Assembly (NCBI GenBank): GCA_902799345.1
Contig: CADBZW010000039.1
Location: 1-35,789 of the forward strand
Origin: an uncultured Bacteroidia bacterium
Lineage (GTDB): Bacteria; Bacteroidota; Bacteroidia; Bacteroidales; F082
Length of the DNA: 35,789 nt
Direction of reading: 5' to 3'
Both the position numbers and the translations under genes were made by a program. Shown here piece after piece: positions 31,786 through 35,789 of this stretch. The notes beneath the pieces are model-generated. The model was not told the origin of the DNA. It did no database searches and saw nothing but the letters and a program-made list of their open reading frames with translations. Each line of letters starts with the position of its first letter. The stretch's first letter is position 1.

Positions 31786-33258
31786 ATGAAAACGTACTTG
31801 AAACCACTAATCCTAATCGCTATAGCCTTTGTGCTGGCTTCCTGCGACAGCCAAACCAAGCGACTGCAACAAGCCCAATTGCTCTATAATGAAGGCGTGC
31901 AACTGCGCGAGCAACGTCGTTCGGAAGAGGCCGCCGAGAAGTTCCTGCAAGGGCTGGCACTGGTGCAGCGTTCCGACAAGACTGCCGAGACCATCCAATT
32001 GGAAGGCCAACTCTGCGACAACCTCGGTGCCATGTATCTCAAACACGGCCTTTTCGAGGATGCCTTCAAGCAACACCAGCAGGCGCTGAACTGCTTTAAG
32101 CAGACTGCCGACTCCACAGGCATGATGAACGCCTACCGCAACAGCGGTCGGGCGGTGCGGGCGCAGGAGCAATACACCCAAGCCAAGCAATACTACGACT
32201 CGGCTTTTCGTGTTGCCACCTTCATCAACGACCAAGCCATGCTCGCTGACCTCTATCTCGAGATGGGTCGCGACTACTACATGGAGACGGGCAACTTCGC
32301 CAAAGGCATCGAGAGCGTCAACCAAGCCTTGGGAATCGGACTCGGTGACAACGACACCGACATTGCCCACATGACCTTGGGCATCCTTTATTATTACACG
32401 CGCGAAAACGAGAAGGCAAAGTCCTACTTGAACCAAGCCCTCCGCAGCGAGCGTGTCGGACTGAAGATGTCGGTATACCAAACGCTTTATGCCATCGCCT
32501 ACAGCGAGGGCGACTACCAGCAGGCGGTGAAATACCACGAGCAATTTGCCGCGAACATGATGCAAGCCGACGCTGAACACGCCAACGAGAACATCCAAAG
32601 AATCAAGGCGGAATACGAGTTGAAAGCCCAACAAAGCGAGTTGGAGAGCCTGCACCGCACCCGCGACCTGAAACTCTATCTGATTATTGCCTTGGCGATG
32701 ATTGCCTTGCTCGTTATCCTCCTGATTGTGAGGAAGAAAATCAGCGACCACAAACTGGAGATGGAGCACTTCGGGCGGCAGGTGGAGCGCGACCAGAACC
32801 GCATCCACGAGTTGGTGAGCGACATGGAAAACCTTATCCGCACCAACGACGAGCTGCGCCGCCAGCAGCAGACCCTTCCACCGAAGGATTTGATGTCGAT
32901 CCAGAAAATCTTGACGCGAAACAAGATTATGACCACCGCGCAAGCCCTCACGGAAGAAGTGAACAACGACTCGCTTAACTTCGAGCTGACCGACAACGAC
33001 TGGAACGACTTCATCAGCCTCACCGACTTGGTCTTCGACGGCTTCTCGCAGCGGCTGTTGCAACTCTACCCCAAACTCAGCAAGTGGGATGTGCGCATCT
33101 GCTGCCTCTCCAAGAACGGCTTCTCCAACCAAGTGATTTCCATCCTGTTGGATACGCAGACCGACTCTTACTACAAACGCAAAACCCGCATAAAACAGTT
33201 GAAGATGGACCTCGGGGATGATAACCGCACCTTTGAGGAAATCGTGAATGCAGTGTAG
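31786..33258 (+). CDS. TPR lipoprotein with membrane span and C-terminal HTH
   Basis: 490 residues from ATG 31786 (an ATG two codons earlier is also possible). The lipoprotein-like signal ends ILIAIAFVLASC. Tetratricopeptide repeats fill about 25-270. A single span (LYLIIALAMIALLVILLIV) lies near 300, then a coiled coil (about 325-365). The C-terminal segment DVRICCLSKNGFSNQVISILLDTQT to RIKQLKMDL has the pattern of a LuxR/winged-helix DNA-binding domain. This sensor-plus-HTH layout recurs in Bacteroidota. It would place the TPR part in the periplasm and the HTH in the cytoplasm. Target genes unknown; the secreted protein downstream is a candidate. Confidence 0.8.
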   Translation: MKTYLKPLILIAIAFVLASCDSQTKRLQQAQLLYNEGVQLREQRRSEEAAEKFLQGLALVQRSDKTAETIQLEGQLCDNLGAMYLKHGLFEDAFKQHQQALNCFKQTADSTGMMNAYRNSGRAVRAQEQYTQAKQYYDSAFRVATFINDQAMLADLYLEMGRDYYMETGNFAKGIESVNQALGIGLGDNDTDIAHMTLGILYYYTRENEKAKSYLNQALRSERVGLKMSVYQTLYAIAYSEGDYQQAVKYHEQFAANMMQADAEHANENIQRIKAEYELKAQQSELESLHRTRDLKLYLIIALAMIALLVILLIVRKKISDHKLEMEHFGRQVERDQNRIHELVSDMENLIRTNDELRRQQQTLPPKDLMSIQKILTRNKIMTTAQALTEEVNNDSLNFELTDNDWNDFISLTDLVFDGFSQRLLQLYPKLSKWDVRICCLSKNGFSNQVISILLDTQTDSYYKRKTRIKQLKMDLGDDNRTFEEIVNAV

Positions 33259-33382
33259 CTTCTGGCTTTTGGCCTCTGGCTTCTGGCAGATCCCCCACGG
33301 AGCCTCATTGCGGGCGCAGACCCGCAATCTCATGAACAAAGGGGGACTGCCAAAGGCCAAGAGCCAGTAGCCAGTGGCAGAA
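33259..33382. repeat. opposed CTGGCTT word array enclosing half a REPIN-like element (copy 5)
   Basis: CTTCTGGCTT words (33260-33290) face AGCCAGTAGCC words (33347-33380). GGCAGATCCCCC (33285-33296) pairs with GGGGGACTGCC (33341-33351). Between them lies one hairpin half of the dispersed element, TGCGGGCGCAGACCCGCA with ATCTCATGA (33305-33332). A TAACAATTAACAATCAAAT simple repeat then leads to the next start. Confidence 0.7.
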
Positions 33383-33422
33383 AAATCGAAATCAAACAAT
33401 TAACAATCAAATAATTAGACCT

Positions 33423-35789
33423 ATGAAAAAATTAGTATCAATCATCATCCTTTGCCTCGGCTGCCTTGGCATCCTTGAGGCGCAAAATGTTTGGAAGCCT
33501 ATTAGCAGCAACAGCCCGATTCTCGGTGCAGCTTCCAACGGTGACCTTTATGCCATGGGTGGCTACAGCGGCCTCTTGCGTTCGCAAGATGAGGGCGAAA
33601 CTTGGCAAGTTGTATTGGGCTATGAAACTGGTTTCAGTGGTTACTTCAACCAGCATTGCTTTGCGGTTAGCCCTGAAGGAAGAATTTGCGTCTTTAACGA
33701 CAACCAACAGACCATAGTGTATTCCGACGACAACGGCGACACGTGGCAGCAAACCACATCGATTTTCTCATGCGCGATGCCTGATAAAGCAGGTCTTTGC
33801 GTCCCAACCAACGACATTATGGTGGTTTGGGCTGAGAATGGGGAAATCAATTATTCTATTGACGGCGGCGAGACCTGGGAGGGCTGGATTCCAGATTTTA
33901 TGAATGCGGACAATGGCCCAACCATTAGCGACCTTTTGGTCAATGAGAATGGAGATGTGTACTTGGGCTTGACGACGCTTGGAGGAGATGGCGGTATCTC
34001 CCATTCCACCTTATCCGACATCCAAAACTGGGAATTTGTTGCCGCAGGGGGTGTTAACATTAAGGACATGGCGTTCGACCCTGAGGGGAATGTGGTGGCT
34101 TGCGGCTATAATGCTGACGGAAGTAGTGCCGGTTTCCAGCAAATTCCGGGTTTTTATCTGTTTGATGGAACGACATTGGCCATCAGCGATGGCGGCATTG
34201 TGTACAGGCCTCACTTCATGGGGAATCAGGCTGTTCTTTCCTATTCCACCGACCATGGCGAGCATTTCACCGAGATAGGAGAGCACCTTCCCCTTGTTGA
34301 TATTGCTCCAGGCGGTGATGCTTATTTCCTTATCAAAGGATATGACAACCATCTGTATTTCGACGGCGGCGGAGAGTATTGGAAGAGTGTACAAAATGCT
34401 GACGAAATCATACCTTACACCCCTTATCATCCTATCGTCGAGGACGGAAAACAATGGAATGTGCTGTTTTCCTATCCTTGGAATCCTCCGGAGCCACAGC
34501 ACAAGTACACCGACATCTACAAAATCGAGGGTGATACACTGGTGGACGGTGTGTCGTACAAAGTGATGTACACCACGAGGAACGAAGACCTTACAGGTTG
34601 GAGCGTTTGTGGCGTTATCAGAGAAACCGAAGACAGGCAAGTTCTCTATCGCAGAGACGGCTCTTCTTACGATGAGATTCTCTATGATTTTTCAATGGAA
34701 GTCGGAGACACCATTATCATGAATGGCAGTGGGTTTTATCCAGATTGGATGTTCGTTGTTGAAACTAATGAAATCCTTATTAATGGCGAGCCAAGAAAAC
34801 AAATCGTGTTGGAATATTCTTGGGGCGACCAGGAAGTGTGGATTGAGGGAATAGGTAGCCTTTATGGAATCATCGATTCAGGTTCTCTTTTCTTGACGGG
34901 AGGCTCGACCAATCTCCTGTGCTATTACGAGGACGGTGACTTGGTTTGGCAGAATACCACTCCAGGATATGATGAGTGCTATATGGTCTACCCGACACCA
35001 CCAACACCACCAGAGCCTCATCATTTTGCCCCGCTGGGCGCGGAATGGTATTTCCATGTCTGGTCTCAAGGGCCGATTACGGAACCACCTTTCTCTTACA
35101 TTAGAAAAACCGTGAGTGGCGTTGAGGAAGTGCAAGGACACACTTGCAGCGTAATAGATCTCTATGATTATGTGTATGAGGAGGACGATATCGTATATTG
35201 GTACAATCAAGCCAATGACGCATTTACGGTGTTGTATGATTTTAATGCTGAAGCAGGGGAATCATGGTATTGCGATATAGAAGAATGTTCGTTTTTGGTT
35301 ACGGTTCAAAGTGTTGACAATGTGACATGGAATAATCGAACCTACCGCACTCAATATGTGGCGGGAAGTTATGCCGACAACTTGGACAACGTTGTCTTTG
35401 GGGGTAGAATCATCGACGGAATAGGGTATGAAAAAGGTTTGTTCTTTAATTGGGGTTCTTGTGGAATCATCTGTGGGGCAGACTACGAATATATGAGATG
35501 CTACCTTGAAGATGGTGAATTGCTGTATCACGAAGGCGATTATGATTGTGATTATGTGCCTGGCAACCAGCCTCAACAACCCCAATTCGAATGGTACTAC
35601 GAAATCCAAAACGAGGACGGTAGCATCACATATCAATACATGTATCAGGCTGGCGACACCATCATCAACGATGAGCCGACACATATCCTTGTGAAAATCA
35701 ACACGCTTTACGACAAGGGATTGCGCGACGAGGTGACACACGAATATGTCTACGAGCGCGATGGCAAACTATATTGGTGGAACAAGACT
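33423..35789 (+). CDS. secreted Asp-box (BNR-like) protein, 3' partial
   Basis: 789 codons are open to the window's end with no stop. The signal peptide is MKKLVSIIILCLGCLGILEAQ. Residues about 20-320 hold at least four Asp-box-like repeats (RSQDEGETW, YSDDNGDTW, YSIDGGETW, YSTDHGEHF), typical of BNR/sialidase-type beta-propellers. From about 355 three similar modules of roughly 150-200 residues follow, each opening with a Tyr-rich strand and a GDT or GES turn (for example VGDTIIMNG, AGESWYCD, AGDTIINDE). A T9SS sorting domain would be expected beyond the window. No carbohydrate-active residues could be assigned; it may be an adhesin or surface protein. No promoter seen in the gap, so it may be co-transcribed with the TPR/HTH gene. 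Confidence 0.85.
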   Translation, partial: MKKLVSIIILCLGCLGILEAQNVWKPISSNSPILGAASNGDLYAMGGYSGLLRSQDEGETWQVVLGYETGFSGYFNQHCFAVSPEGRICVFNDNQQTIVYSDDNGDTWQQTTSIFSCAMPDKAGLCVPTNDIMVVWAENGEINYSIDGGETWEGWIPDFMNADNGPTISDLLVNENGDVYLGLTTLGGDGGISHSTLSDIQNWEFVAAGGVNIKDMAFDPEGNVVACGYNADGSSAGFQQIPGFYLFDGTTLAISDGGIVYRPHFMGNQAVLSYSTDHGEHFTEIGEHLPLVDIAPGGDAYFLIKGYDNHLYFDGGGEYWKSVQNADEIIPYTPYHPIVEDGKQWNVLFSYPWNPPEPQHKYTDIYKIEGDTLVDGVSYKVMYTTRNEDLTGWSVCGVIRETEDRQVLYRRDGSSYDEILYDFSMEVGDTIIMNGSGFYPDWMFVVETNEILINGEPRKQIVLEYSWGDQEVWIEGIGSLYGIIDSGSLFLTGGSTNLLCYYEDGDLVWQNTTPGYDECYMVYPTPPTPPEPHHFAPLGAEWYFHVWSQGPITEPPFSYIRKTVSGVEEVQGHTCSVIDLYDYVYEEDDIVYWYNQANDAFTVLYDFNAEAGESWYCDIEECSFLVTVQSVDNVTWNNRTYRTQYVAGSYADNLDNVVFGGRIIDGIGYEKGLFFNWGSCGIICGADYEYMRCYLEDGELLYHEGDYDCDYVPGNQPQQPQFEWYYEIQNEDGSITYQYMYQAGDTIINDEPTHILVKINTLYDKGLRDEVTHEYVYERDGKLYWWNKT

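Noticed and set aside
31533..31859. Minus-strand frame over copy 4 and the TPR gene start
   Set aside because: The frame is a translation of the dispersed repeat (HCGPDPQSP-type peptide) and runs into the TPR gene on the other strand.

Overview
The window reads as chromosomal DNA of a member of the Bacteroidota, most likely an uncultured gut or rumen Bacteroidales. The evidence is: promoters of the TAnnTTTG (-7) type before many genes; few Shine-Dalgarno sites; a type IX secretion (T9SS) C-terminal sorting domain; a Na+-pumping decarboxylase cluster of the succinate-to-propionate type; a GH89 glycosidase lipoprotein; and an LptD of Bacteroidota type. No rRNA, tRNA, CRISPR array or intact transposase was seen. 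The genus cannot be fixed from the sequence alone.

Layout. Bases 1-4080: carboxyltransferase (5'-truncated), OadG-like gamma, biotin carrier and OadB-like beta subunits of a membrane methylmalonyl-CoA (or related acyl-CoA) decarboxylase, closed by a strong terminator. 4101-7313: a fucose/arabinose isomerase-like gene carrying an in-frame 28-bp palindrome, a secreted thioredoxin-fold T9SS protein, and a repeat-rich spacer. 7314-12490: lptD, divergent from a cell-wall amidase and a GDPD lipoprotein. 12503-18770: tyrS, a DUF3089 hydrolase, glyA, a DUF1846 protein and a small lipoprotein. 18838-21613: GH89 alpha-N-acetylglucosaminidase and a guanine-deaminase-like enzyme. 21658-22021: an MNT antitoxin-like gene followed by a decayed HepT toxin gene. 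22152-23893: a shortened TM1266-type regulator and hydG of [FeFe]-hydrogenase maturation.

24138-31414 is an accessory, conflict-type island: a class II Fic protein with a palindromic operator; a long leader with two competing hairpins before a type III restriction-modification pair (mod, res); and, convergent with it, a three-gene hipB-hipS-hipT system whose promoter carries three operator-like palindromes exactly 41 bp apart. After it come a TPR/HTH membrane lipoprotein and the 5' part of a large secreted Asp-box protein that runs off the window.

The gaps between housekeeping genes are loaded with several repeat families: ~88-bp REPIN-like double-hairpin elements (four full copies and one half copy); arrays of short words facing their own complements; a 52-53-bp tandem array built on GCTCCTACGGAGC; and AT-rich simple repeats. 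The least explained signals are the mod leader RNA, the phased hip operators, the palindrome inside a coding region, and the REPIN-like family.
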